DNA of 64,000 bases from JAPOXR01 sp965219635 (GTDB lineage Bacteria > Pseudomonadota > Alphaproteobacteria > Rhodobacterales > Rhodobacteraceae). The translations under genes were made by a program, and so were the position numbers. The notes beneath the pieces were generated by a model. It worked only from the letters and a program-made list of their open reading frames with translations. It did no database searches and had not been told where the DNA came from. Below, piece by piece: positions 24,615 through 33,248 of this stretch (the first letter of the stretch is position 1; each line of letters opens with the position of its first letter). The stretch is from the NCBI GenBank assembly GCA_965219635.1, contig OZ244783.1:930001-994000 (forward strand), written 5' to 3'.

Positions 24615-25969
24615 TTCCCGACCTCCAGAACCTCAAGATGAAACGCCTCCATCGGATCTTGCAGCCGCATGACATGGTTGAGGAGGAATTCGTGTACGGG
24701 CCCGCGCTCGGACTCGGCTGGCGAAAACGGAAAGGCAAAGGTTGGAAGTTCCTCGCCGTCGGTCAACGGAAAGTGAAGCAGAAAGGGGTTTGCCAGCTTT
24801 GCCAACTCGTTGGCAGTTTCCTGCGACCCTGCTGTGAACAGGCACAATACACCAATCTCGTTGGGGGTGTTTTGTTTGGTCTCGAGTTCGCCAAGCGTCG
24901 CGTTTTTGCCGATAAGCCGAAACTCCAGTGTGAACTCGTGCGGCTGGATTCCCATACGTTCGGCGATTTCCGATTCAAGAAAGCGGCCAAGCCGCTCAAC
25001 CCACTCTTCGGCACATGCCACGTACCGTTCGTTGCGAAGCATCACCAGGACCGTTGTCTGGTAGCCTTTGAGACCTGCGCCTTCGAGTTTGACAGTGTAT
25101 TCGGAGGATGGAACCCAGTTCGATCCTTCAATTCTGACCCTGCGGTCGGAAAGGGCGCGATAGCGTGCCTCCCGGACATCCAGCCTGCCACCTGGTTCCA
25201 GCAGGTCGAGCGGATTGGCGTTCTCATAGAGCATATGGGCAGAAACGGACTGCGGGGTGCAGCGTGCCGAACAATCCAGCGGTTCAACGGTGCATCCGTC
25301 CTTGTCGAATTCGATCTCGATGACCCCACTCAAAGGCCGCGTCGAGCACAAGGCGCCGCATTCGCCGACTTTCGCACCATGCCATGCGGCACCAGTGTGA
25401 TCACCATTCATGACCGGCAGCGCCGCAATGCCGGCCGTATCAGTTGCCCGTCCAGCAATAATGACATCCGCTCCGGTGCTGATGGCATTGCCGATCTGTT
25501 CAATGCCAGCCAGAGCCACGATGTTCGAACAGGCCGCAATCGTGTCCGCAGTCATTTCAGGAGCGTCCGCCAATGGCGAAATCCGGCCCTCTGAACAGGC
25601 CCGTTTCAGAGAGGCCGGGGATTGCGACGACTTCAATGCCGCAATACGCAGCCTTAAATTCTGCCTTCTGGCGGCCTCCCTGGTGACATCAACCATCCAG
25701 TCGACCGTTGCGTCGGTGCCGCATGTGCCGGCAGAGGTCAGGACCAAAGGGATCCTCGCTGCCGAGGCAGCCTCAATAAGAACGGACCACTCTGCGAGGG
25801 TTGATGCCCTTGAGTATTTTGATGATCCGGTTCCGAGATAGTGAGGGCCACTGTCCGTTGAACCGCCGTCAATGCTGATCAGGTCTGGTTTGCGGCGAAT
25901 GCCGTCCGCAAGGGCCTTGCGGCTAAACCCGAGGCCGAGCACGCCCGAGGGGACAAGCACCCGGGTCAT
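24611..25969 (-). CDS. AtuA-like protein (DUF1446 family)
   Basis: This is a 452-residue protein of the AtuA/DUF1446 family, named from acyclic terpene utilisation in Pseudomonas but much broader in distribution. The conserved start (VLVPSGVLGLGF), the SIDGGSTDSGPHYLG block and AGRATDTAGIAALP are readable. No cofactor motif is evident. In terpene and branched-chain acid pathways the family accompanies acyl-CoA carboxylases, but none is nearby here; instead the gene follows a tricarboxylate-type transporter with only one base between tctA stop and its ATG. A role in handling a hydroxy-acid or carboxylate brought in by that transporter is likely but unproven. Confidence 0.85.
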   Translation of the reverse strand: MTRVLVPSGVLGLGFSRKALADGIRRKPDLISIDGGSTDSGPHYLGTGSSKYSRASTLAEWSVLIEAASAARIPLVLTSAGTCGTDATVDWMVDVTREAARRQNLRLRIAALKSSQSPASLKRACSEGRISPLADAPEMTADTIAACSNIVALAGIEQIGNAISTGADVIIAGRATDTAGIAALPVMNGDHTGAAWHGAKVGECGALCSTRPLSGVIEIEFDKDGCTVEPLDCSARCTPQSVSAHMLYENANPLDLLEPGGRLDVREARYRALSDRRVRIEGSNWVPSSEYTVKLEGAGLKGYQTTVLVMLRNERYVACAEEWVERLGRFLESEIAERMGIQPHEFTLEFRLIGKNATLGELETKQNTPNEIGVLCLFTAGSQETANELAKLANPFLLHFPLTDGEELPTFAFPFSPAESERGPVHEFLLNHVMRLQDPMEAFHLEVLEVGN

Positions 25970-25970
25970 T

Positions 25971-27476
25971 TCAGTCCTCGACCGGCCCCGGACGCTTGAG
26001 GAGGTTTTTCAGGAAAACGGGTGCGATGAAACCGGCGATAGCTGCAATCCAAAGGCCGATGCAAATCCCCGAAGAGAACAGGTAGGTCCATTCGCCATTC
26101 GAAATCACCATGGCCCGGCGGAGGCTATCCTCCATGTTATTGCCGAGCAGGATTCCGAGGATGATCGGAACCGTAGGAACATCCATCTTGCGGAACAGAT
26201 AGCCAAAGAGTCCGAAGACGATCATCAGCACCAGATCGTATCCGCTGCCGGAAAGAGAGTAGATGCCACCAAAGGATACCATCATGATCCCGGGCAGCAG
26301 GATCCATGGCGGAACCGAGAGCAGCCGTACGAACAGCCTGACCATCGGCACGTTCATGATCAGAAGGACCACATTGGCAATGAGGAGGGCGGCAATCAGA
26401 CCCCAGACGACTTCAGGCCGTTCCTCGAACAGAAGCGGGCCTGGCGTAATGTTGAGCGTCAGCAGCAGGGCAAGAAGCACGGCGGTCGTGCCGGAGCCGG
26501 GAACCCCCAGCGTGAGCATGGGAACAAGCGCACCACCCGCAGCGGCATTGTTGCCTGCCTCCGGGGCCGCTACTCCTCTCGGATTGCCAGTCCCGAAACT
26601 CTCCTTGTCCCTCGCGATCGATTTCTCGCCCATATAGGCAAGAAAACTACCCAACGAGGCGCCAGCTCCCGGCAGCACTCCTGCAAAGAACCCTATGACC
26701 GTTGAACGGAGCATGGTCAGGAACGATCTGCCAATATCCCGATAGGGTATCGTCAACTTGCCAAGCTTCACGCCGATGGCAGTGTTCTTTCCGTGACTCT
26801 CAATGAACATGAAGATCTCGGACACGGCGAAGAGGCCAACTATGGCAACCAGGAAATCGACGCCATCCGACAGGTGGATCTCACCGAAAGTTAGCCTCGG
26901 AATGCCGGACTGATTGTCGAGTCCGATCATGGCAATGCCAAGGCCGATTGCCGCGGCAAGAGCTGCTTTCGCCTGGTTCTTGGAGGCGAGACCACCCAGG
27001 GTGCAAAAGGCCAGGAGGTAAAGCGCAAAATACTCCGCAGGGCCGAAGAGATAGGCGACTCGTGCAAGGATCGGGGCCAACAGCATCAAACCCACTGTGG
27101 CAAGCAAAGCCCCCACGAAGGACGAAACGCCTGAGAGAACCAGCGCGTCAGCGGCCCGCCCCTGCTTGGCCATCGGATAGCCATCCAGGGTTGTCATCAG
27201 TGCAGGTTCATCGCCGGGGATGTTCAGAAGGATTGACGAAATCCGGCCGCCATACATTGCGCCGTAGTAGACGGATGTCATCAGAACGAGGGCTTCCGTC
27301 GCATCAAGGCCAAGCGAGAAGGCGAGGGGAATAAGGATCGCGACACCGTTTGAGGGGCCAAGCCCCGGAAGCGACCCGATGATCGTGCCGAGGAAGCAAC
27401 CCGCGACAGCCAGAAAGAGCGTTGAGGGTGTCAGCGCAACCGAGAAACCGGTAGCAAGATTGGCAATCAGTTCCAT
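25971..27476 (-). CDS. tctA: Tripartite tricarboxylate transporter, large membrane subunit TctA
   Basis: This is a 501-residue membrane protein with about 11-12 hydrophobic segments. The TctA signatures are clear: GSLPGLGPSNGVAILIPLAF near the N-terminus and SVYYGAMYGGRISSILLNIPGD after it, and later GFFAGVLPGAGASLGSF. It forms the sodium-coupled channel that takes carboxylates from the periplasmic binding protein TctC. It starts 12 bases after tctB and ends one base before the AtuA-like gene. The substrate is not necessarily citrate, as the family transports many carboxylates. Confidence 0.94.
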   Translation of the reverse strand: MELIANLATGFSVALTPSTLFLAVAGCFLGTIIGSLPGLGPSNGVAILIPLAFSLGLDATEALVLMTSVYYGAMYGGRISSILLNIPGDEPALMTTLDGYPMAKQGRAADALVLSGVSSFVGALLATVGLMLLAPILARVAYLFGPAEYFALYLLAFCTLGGLASKNQAKAALAAAIGLGIAMIGLDNQSGIPRLTFGEIHLSDGVDFLVAIVGLFAVSEIFMFIESHGKNTAIGVKLGKLTIPYRDIGRSFLTMLRSTVIGFFAGVLPGAGASLGSFLAYMGEKSIARDKESFGTGNPRGVAAPEAGNNAAAGGALVPMLTLGVPGSGTTAVLLALLLTLNITPGPLLFEERPEVVWGLIAALLIANVVLLIMNVPMVRLFVRLLSVPPWILLPGIMMVSFGGIYSLSGSGYDLVLMIVFGLFGYLFRKMDVPTVPIILGILLGNNMEDSLRRAMVISNGEWTYLFSSGICIGLWIAAIAGFIAPVFLKNLLKRPGPVED

Positions 27477-27488
27477 CCGGGCCTCAAC

Positions 27489-27929
27489 TCAACCTGCAAA
27501 GTACCGGCCAAACGGCGACAGGCTCAATCCGAGTCCGAAGTTGAAGATGACAAACAGCCCGATCGAAAGTCCGACACCGGCTGCAATTGCCGGGATCAGC
27601 CTTGGCGATATCAGGTAGCTCAGTGCCGTCGAAGCAAGAGCAGCCGGGATGATGAAACCGAATGGCATGAGTGCCTGAGTGAAAAGATACATGACCACCA
27701 ACGCCATCCCCAGCCGGGCAAACGTCTTGACATCCGGCCAGGCCGGGCTGTCGTCGGGCCGCAGAAAAATATAGGCGCCGCATAGGGTGGCAACGCCGCC
27801 TACGATGTAAGGAAAAGTTCGGGATCCAACCGGATCGGACAGGAAGCCGATCTGGATTTGTGTCGCGCTCGCCAGATAGGCGAGCGCGATCAGAACAGTT
27901 CCAAGACCAAGAATTCGGTCGCTGGACAC
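27489..27929 (-). CDS. tctB: Tripartite tricarboxylate transporter, small membrane subunit TctB
   Basis: This is a 146-residue protein with four predicted membrane segments, the size and topology of TctB. The GSRTFPYIVGG stretch around residues 34-44 is typical of the family. The start is GTG and overlaps the tctC stop codon. TctB is poorly conserved generally, so assignment rests mostly on topology and its position between tctC and tctA. Confidence 0.88.
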   Translation of the reverse strand: MSSDRILGLGTVLIALAYLASATQIQIGFLSDPVGSRTFPYIVGGVATLCGAYIFLRPDDSPAWPDVKTFARLGMALVVMYLFTQALMPFGFIIPAALASTALSYLISPRLIPAIAAGVGLSIGLFVIFNFGLGLSLSPFGRYFAG

Positions 27930-28900
27930 TACTGGATTACACCGATTTCTCTGGAAAGTTCTTCGATTTCCATGATGACCTGGTTCACGTAATCCTGAAA
28001 GTCATCTCCGACCCTGGTGAACGGGGCCAGCCCATTGGCTTCCATGGCCTGCGCCCACTCGTCGGAGGCGGCTACCATTGCGAGGGCATCGGACCACTTC
28101 CGATAGTCCTCTTCGGAAATGCCCTTCGGCACATAGAGGCCGCGCCAGTTCACTGAGACGATGTCGATGCCCTGTTCCTTGGCAGTCGGGATATCCTCAA
28201 ATCCGGGAACACGCTCGTCGGTGAACACTGCCAGCACCTTGACATCGCCAGCTGCCAGAAATCCGACGACTTCCGACATATCGCCGGTCATTGCCTGGGT
28301 ATGGCCACCTATGGTTTGCGTGATTGCGTCGGCGCCGCCGTCAACGCCAATGTACTTGACCGCTGTGACATCATTGAAGCCGGTCCGGCCCAAAGCCATG
28401 AGAACCTTGAGGTGATCAAATCCACCCACTGCCGAGCCACCTGCGAACGTGATTGAGCTTGGGTCTGCCTTGACCGCGTCAAGCAGTTCCGTCAGCGACC
28501 CATAAGGCGAGTCAGCGGCGACGACGATAATGCCAGGGTCGGCTCCAATGGCACCCAAAAAGCGAACCTCATCGGCGGTCCTGCCGCCATAGGCGTTTTG
28601 CGCCAGTCTCGTGGCCGTGGCGGACGATGCCGCAACGATGAGTTCGGGGTCTTCATTGCGTTCGTTGACGACATGGTTGAAGGCAAGTCCGCCACCGCCG
28701 CCTGACCTATTGGTGACCTGGATCGGTTTGTCGACTGCACCGATATCATACATGATCTTGCCGATAGTCCGGCAGGTAAAATCCCAGCCGCCGCCCGGGT
28801 TTGCCGGGGCAATGCACTCGGCCGCAAATGCGGTTGTGCTCATGCCAACTGCGCCGGCAACCGCACCGGCAATCAGTCCCTTACGAAGTGTTGATTTCAT
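27929..28900 (-). CDS. tctC: Tripartite tricarboxylate transporter, periplasmic binding protein TctC
   Basis: This is a 323-residue periplasmic binding protein of the TctC (Bug) family. A signal peptide (MKSTLRKGLIAGAVAGAVGMSTTAFA, read in parts as KSTLRKGLIAG then AVGMSTTAFA) is followed by the typical IAPANPGGGWDFTCRTIG near the mature N-terminus, where Bug proteins hold the ligand carboxylate. Further blocks are AVGGFDHLKVLMALGR and VNWRGLYVPKGISEEDY. The ATG at 28900 has GGAGG seven to eight bases upstream; the frame is open upstream but without a start site. It is the first gene of the five-gene operon. Confidence 0.93.
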   Translation of the reverse strand: MKSTLRKGLIAGAVAGAVGMSTTAFAAECIAPANPGGGWDFTCRTIGKIMYDIGAVDKPIQVTNRSGGGGGLAFNHVVNERNEDPELIVAASSATATRLAQNAYGGRTADEVRFLGAIGADPGIIVVAADSPYGSLTELLDAVKADPSSITFAGGSAVGGFDHLKVLMALGRTGFNDVTAVKYIGVDGGADAITQTIGGHTQAMTGDMSEVVGFLAAGDVKVLAVFTDERVPGFEDIPTAKEQGIDIVSVNWRGLYVPKGISEEDYRKWSDALAMVAASDEWAQAMEANGLAPFTRVGDDFQDYVNQVIMEIEELSREIGVIQ

Positions 28901-29904
28901 GCTTTCCTCCAAATGCGAAGCATCCTTCCTAGAACACGACGGACAGCTTGCTCGCCATCCGAAATGCCTCCACGCTGCTGCAACCCGGTCCCGGGCACGC
29001 AGGCCAGCCTGACCGGACCTCCTACAGTCAGCAAAGTGGACATGCAAACTGTTCGGCTAGCACTCGCCCGCTCTGCGAGTGCGAACTTGTGCTGCCCGAG
29101 TGGTTGGGAATTCAGCCCGAATCGGATTTTGCCCGGCATGCATCAGTTGAAAGATTGCGCCGCGCTCCTGGCTGCCAGTGCAAGTACAGACCCAGTGGCA
29201 GCGTCGGAAGGCCCAAGACAATGGCCTGCTTTCGAGGGCAAGTTGCCGCAGCCTGTTTCTGAGCGGATCCGGCGCCTACACCTTCAATCCAATATGCATC
29301 AAGCAAGAGGTTCCGTGCTGGAGGATGGCTGGTGATGCAGGCAGCGCGCTGGCTCTAATATCTTGAAATGTCTGAAAATCATGCTGCTCTATTTGTCATG
29401 CCTGGAACTGCGAGGCCTTGGGCCCACAACGAGTGCAGGTTCTGCCAGTGGGATACAGGCATCCAGCGCGGTTTGCCGAATGGGAAAGAGCGCTCCCATC
29501 CTGGCATAGTGGTTTCAGTGCGTGAACGCGCTCACCCCAATATATGGCAGCTCTCATTTGATTGTTGCCCGAAGTTGGTCTGTATGTAATATCTTGTGGA
29601 TGGGAGCGACCATCACCACAATTGCCATCAGGCCCTTAAGCCCTTGGTTCCATCTGCGGACATCGCGCCGAAGGGACAACTCTTGCCTGCCAGAAGCGCC
29701 GCCAGCCAGTTGCCAAAGGCGCTCAACGCTTGCGGTCAAATCCTATGGCAGACTGATCGAGGGAACAGGCGAAGCCTGCTGGTTCTCGATTCCAGATGTT
29801 CGACTGGGCATTGCAGCAGGTCTTGCAGCAACGATGCAGACACCCGAAGCAATTCTGAACTCGCGGGCTCCGGAAGGCGCTCACCGGACCGGGTATTTCA
29901 AACC
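28901..29904. other. 1-kb gene-poor region before the autotransporter-like pair
   Basis: I find no gene I can support here. Both strands have open frames of 60-140 codons without motifs. The frame of the following surface protein stays open back to 29596, and a TAATAT box lies near 29588, so its transcript or even its start could lie further upstream than annotated. A 60-base A/T-richer stretch around 29361-29400 is visible. Confidence 0.4.
29060..29082. terminator. Eight-base hairpin upstream of tctC
   Basis: GCACTCGC (29060-29067) and GCGAGTGC (29075-29082) form a perfect stem around a seven-base loop, 160 bases upstream of tctC. It could be a leader hairpin of the tct operon or a stray stem. 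There is no T-run. Confidence 0.3.
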
Positions 29905-32634
29905 ATGAACTTGATGACTTCGATTTGGCCAAAGCGAACCAGCAATTGTGCTGCAAGTGGCGCCTTCGGTGTTGCCGCTTGCGCCCGCCACCCACGCAGG
30001 GCCGTTAGTCACCTCAATTCCGCCCCAGCGAATGCTGAGGGCCTGATACGGCAGGTTGGCAACTCGCCTGGCTCCAGGCCGGTTTTGGGCCGGGCCGCAT
30101 GCCGTGGCACTACCGCTGGCTCGGCATTGCTGCTCGCCGCAGCCATCCTGGCAGGGGGTGCTCATGGCGCCAAGGCCGGCACGTTGGCTTTCACTTTCAC
30201 CGACGATGGCTCGACCTCTACGATCACCCCATCGGGAAGTCTGGATCTCTCCAGCCTGAAGTACCAGGAAGGCAACAGGTTGGTCTCGACATCAATCTCA
30301 ATCAATCTGCAGGGCAATTCGCCGCTCCTTGCTATTCATACCTCGGAAGCTGGTGCGAAAAGACGCTTGTACACCAAATTCGACAATACGATCACAGTCT
30401 CTTTCAGCGGTGGCGCCAGTTACGCCGGAAACAGCCACACGTCAGACTTTGCTTCGTACTACTCGGGTTTTTCGGTTTCTCTCAATAACGATGGCCTTGC
30501 AGTTGATCCTGAAAACATCTCCGGCAACAGCTTCGCCCCCACCAGAAGCGCCACTTTTGGCGGCACCCTGCTCAGTGTGCTTGGCGATGACGACTTTCAC
30601 ATCGAAGGCACAATCAACGGCGAGAGGATTATATTCACGACAGTCAGGTCATTGCCGGCCGAGCCAGAACTTACTGCAACACTTGGCGATGGCCAGGTGA
30701 CACTGAAGTGGACGGACCCGGGTGACATCAGCATCACACGTTACGAGATTCAGCAAAAGACTGGGGGTGGCGACTACGGCGTGTGGGCGCCCATTAATGG
30801 CAGCGACGCATCCACCACCAGCCATACCGTTGGTGGGTTGAAGGTCGAAACGGAGTACGCTTTCAGAATCCGCGCCGTGAATTTCCTCGGTACGAGCACA
30901 TCGGCCGAGATCATGGTGACGCCAGTTCTTGAGGATACGCCTGCGGCAGCGGAGTTGACCGCAACGGCGGGCACTGAGCGGGCAGAATTGTCCTGGACGC
31001 ATGCCGGAGACACCAGCATCACCAAATGGCAATACCAACAGCGCGAGGGAGAAGAGGACTTTGGTACCGAATGGAAGGACATTCCGGGAAGCGACGCGTC
31101 CGTGCGGCGCCATACGCTGTATGGACTGACCGGCGATATTGTACACGGATTCCGTGTCCGCGCAGTGAACAAAGTTGGCATTGGCACTCCGTCAAACGAG
31201 GCACGAGTAGTACCGCCGGGGTTGTCGGCAGAAAGAGAGCAACAGGTTGCAAAGCAGTCACTGGCGGCAGTGGGGCAGGCGACGCTTGCAGGAGCAACGG
31301 ACATCATTGATGGGCGGCTGCAGGCAACGCCGAGGGGAAATGGCCTGATGTTGGGTGGGCAACTGGTTGATACCGCAGCGTCCTCAAGGGGCTCGCCGGT
31401 TGGCCGGGAAACCGGAGGATGGTGGTCCGGCAATCGTGCATCGGAGGCATTCCACCGGCCGGTTGATGATGCCGGAATGCTGAACGGCAGCGCCTTCAAC
31501 CTCTCGTTGAACGGGGAGGATCCAGGCGACAGCAACAGCGGCTGGACCATATGGGGCCGTGGCGATTACCGGAGTTTCGAAGGGAAATCAGGAGAGGACA
31601 GCTGGAACGGTTCAGTGAAGTCAGCCTGGCTGGGACTTGATACCCAAACAGGCGACCGGATGCTGGCCGGTATTGCGGTGTCCAGAAACCGTGGCGGGTT
31701 CGACCTTGTAACGGATGAAGTGGGCAGCCGTGTTGAAACCACGATGATAGCCGCCTGGCCATACATGCAGATGACCATGCCAACTGGCACAGGCACAGTC
31801 CGGGTAGTGGTCGGTGTCGGCAGTGGTCATGCAACACATCATTCCGACGGCAGCGAAGTCGAGAGAGCCGGTCTGTCGATGACAGCAGCATCTGTCGGCG
31901 GCCGCTGGGCCATGGGGCAGCGGGGCCAGGTGACGCTGTCGGTGCCGATCAAGGTGGATGTGGTCCAATTCAATACGGACGGGGATGCAACAACTGCGAT
32001 TGGCGGCATTTCGGTCCGGACATGGCAAGCGATTGGCGGAGTGGAAGCCACCCATTCCGGTGTTGCGCTGACTGACTCTGGCTGGATTCTCACGCCTCGT
32101 GGCTCCCTGTCATTGCGTTGGGATGGCGGCGATGGTGTCACGGGCAAAGGGATTGAAGTTGGTGGGGGCTTCGGCCTGCATGCGCCAGACTCCCGTCTGA
32201 GCCTGGACGCAAGCGGGCGTTGGCTGGCAACACACTCGGATAGCGATCAGAAGGAATGGGGAGCCAGCATCGGCTTGCAGATTGCGCCGGACTCCGAGGG
32301 CCGTGGCTGGTCGGCCTCGCTTCGCCAAGAATGGGGATTGCAGCAGGAGGGCGCCCTGTCGTCCGACACACTGTTTGAGGGTGGCACTGGTGGATCACCA
32401 TCGGCGCCTGGCTCCCTGGCAGCGCGTGCCGGTTACGGATTCGGATTGATGGAGGGCCTGATGACGCTCTCTGCCGATGCGAGATTGACAACGGGCGAAG
32501 AGGAAGTGCCGCATTACGGAGCGGGAATGGAATTTGCTCTGCCGGGCGGCCTCTCTGCCTCAGTGAGGGGAGAGCATGTTGATGCCATCGACCCCGATAC
32601 CCGCATAGGAGCAGGTCTGAACTTGCGCTTCTGA
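29905..32634 (+). CDS. Autotransporter-like surface protein with two fibronectin-III domains (paralogue 1)
   Basis: This is a secreted protein of about 909 residues. A long polar N-terminal stretch precedes a hydrophobic signal segment (GSALLLAAAILAGGAHGAKA), as in type V secretion proteins. The passenger begins GTLAFTFTDDGS and is followed by two fibronectin-III domains (AEPELTATLGDGQVTLKWT, then AAELTATAGTERAELSWT). The C-terminal roughly 290 residues alternate hydrophobic and polar residues and end IGAGLNLRF; a terminal aromatic residue is the outer-membrane insertion signal of beta-barrels. No protease or adhesin motif is evident. The frame is open to 29596, and I chose the ATG at 29905 as the last start that keeps an extended signal peptide. 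The 3' half is nearly duplicated by the next gene. Confidence 0.75.
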   Translation: MNLMTSIWPKRTSNCAASGAFGVAACARHPRRAVSHLNSAPANAEGLIRQVGNSPGSRPVLGRAACRGTTAGSALLLAAAILAGGAHGAKAGTLAFTFTDDGSTSTITPSGSLDLSSLKYQEGNRLVSTSISINLQGNSPLLAIHTSEAGAKRRLYTKFDNTITVSFSGGASYAGNSHTSDFASYYSGFSVSLNNDGLAVDPENISGNSFAPTRSATFGGTLLSVLGDDDFHIEGTINGERIIFTTVRSLPAEPELTATLGDGQVTLKWTDPGDISITRYEIQQKTGGGDYGVWAPINGSDASTTSHTVGGLKVETEYAFRIRAVNFLGTSTSAEIMVTPVLEDTPAAAELTATAGTERAELSWTHAGDTSITKWQYQQREGEEDFGTEWKDIPGSDASVRRHTLYGLTGDIVHGFRVRAVNKVGIGTPSNEARVVPPGLSAEREQQVAKQSLAAVGQATLAGATDIIDGRLQATPRGNGLMLGGQLVDTAASSRGSPVGRETGGWWSGNRASEAFHRPVDDAGMLNGSAFNLSLNGEDPGDSNSGWTIWGRGDYRSFEGKSGEDSWNGSVKSAWLGLDTQTGDRMLAGIAVSRNRGGFDLVTDEVGSRVETTMIAAWPYMQMTMPTGTGTVRVVVGVGSGHATHHSDGSEVERAGLSMTAASVGGRWAMGQRGQVTLSVPIKVDVVQFNTDGDATTAIGGISVRTWQAIGGVEATHSGVALTDSGWILTPRGSLSLRWDGGDGVTGKGIEVGGGFGLHAPDSRLSLDASGRWLATHSDSDQKEWGASIGLQIAPDSEGRGWSASLRQEWGLQQEGALSSDTLFEGGTGGSPSAPGSLAARAGYGFGLMEGLMTLSADARLTTGEEEVPHYGAGMEFALPGGLSASVRGEHVDAIDPDTRIGAGLNLRF

Positions 32635-32650
32635 CGGCAATGCGTAGCCG
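31230..32650 (+). repeat. Long imperfect direct repeat, copy 1 (beta-barrel region)
   Basis: The last roughly 1.4 kb of the first surface-protein gene, running a few bases past its stop codon (CTTCTGACGGCAATGCGT), is repeated in the same orientation at 34656-36066. Long stretches match at the nucleotide level, so the pair arose by tandem duplication and the copies could recombine. Confidence 0.7.
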
Positions 32651-33248
32651 TCTGGCGTCAGGGCAGCAGCAGAGAGCTCTTGGGGTCTCGCAAGAACTTC
32701 ATGCGTGTAAACCCTGACGGCAGGCAACTGTCGCAGGGACCAGGACATTGGTGTTCGATCAGAATGCGCCGGAAAGCGCGTAACGGTAGAAGTGCTGAAG
32801 GATTGCCGCTTCATAGCTGAAGCCCTTTTGTATAGCCCAACCCGTAACTTGCCTGCTGGTGCCAGGCGTTCTCCGCAGGCCAACTTCCTGGTTCAGAAGT
32901 CCGTGGAGACAGCTGCCCGTGTTGCAGAGCCGTCGCTGGATTGATCAGACAAGGATCGCAATAGCGTCAGCCAGGGTCGCCTCAATCCAATCCCTTGGCG
33001 TGTTGCGTTCTTGCAACAACCCTATCGCAAGATGTAGAGCAACTCTCGAAAAGCTAAACCCGCTGTTGACATGGCATCTGCTGTTAGCACTATGAGCGGT
33101 TGGAAGATGAAGCAGGCATTGGTTAACCGGAATGCGAATTCCGTTTGCGATGTCTTTTTGGAGGTGATGGTTTCTGTAAGACGGCCGGGTCAGGCCGAAG
33201 GCACAGCATTACTCAAGGGCACTTTGATGAGATGGAGTATTCGGCACC
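32635..33248. other. Intergenic region between the tandem surface-protein genes
   Basis: This 614-base gap holds no gene that I can support. A candidate promoter for the downstream paralogue lies at 33066-33093. The first 20 bases resemble the sequence after the downstream paralogue, which reflects the duplication. Confidence 0.5.
33066..33093 (+). promoter_or_regulatory. Candidate promoter of surface-protein paralogue 2
   Basis: A perfect TTGACA box at 33066-33071 and a CACTAT box at 33088-33093 are spaced by 16 bases. The -35 box is consensus and the -10 box matches at four positions. The start codon is about 155 bases downstream, which leaves a long leader. Confidence 0.4.
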
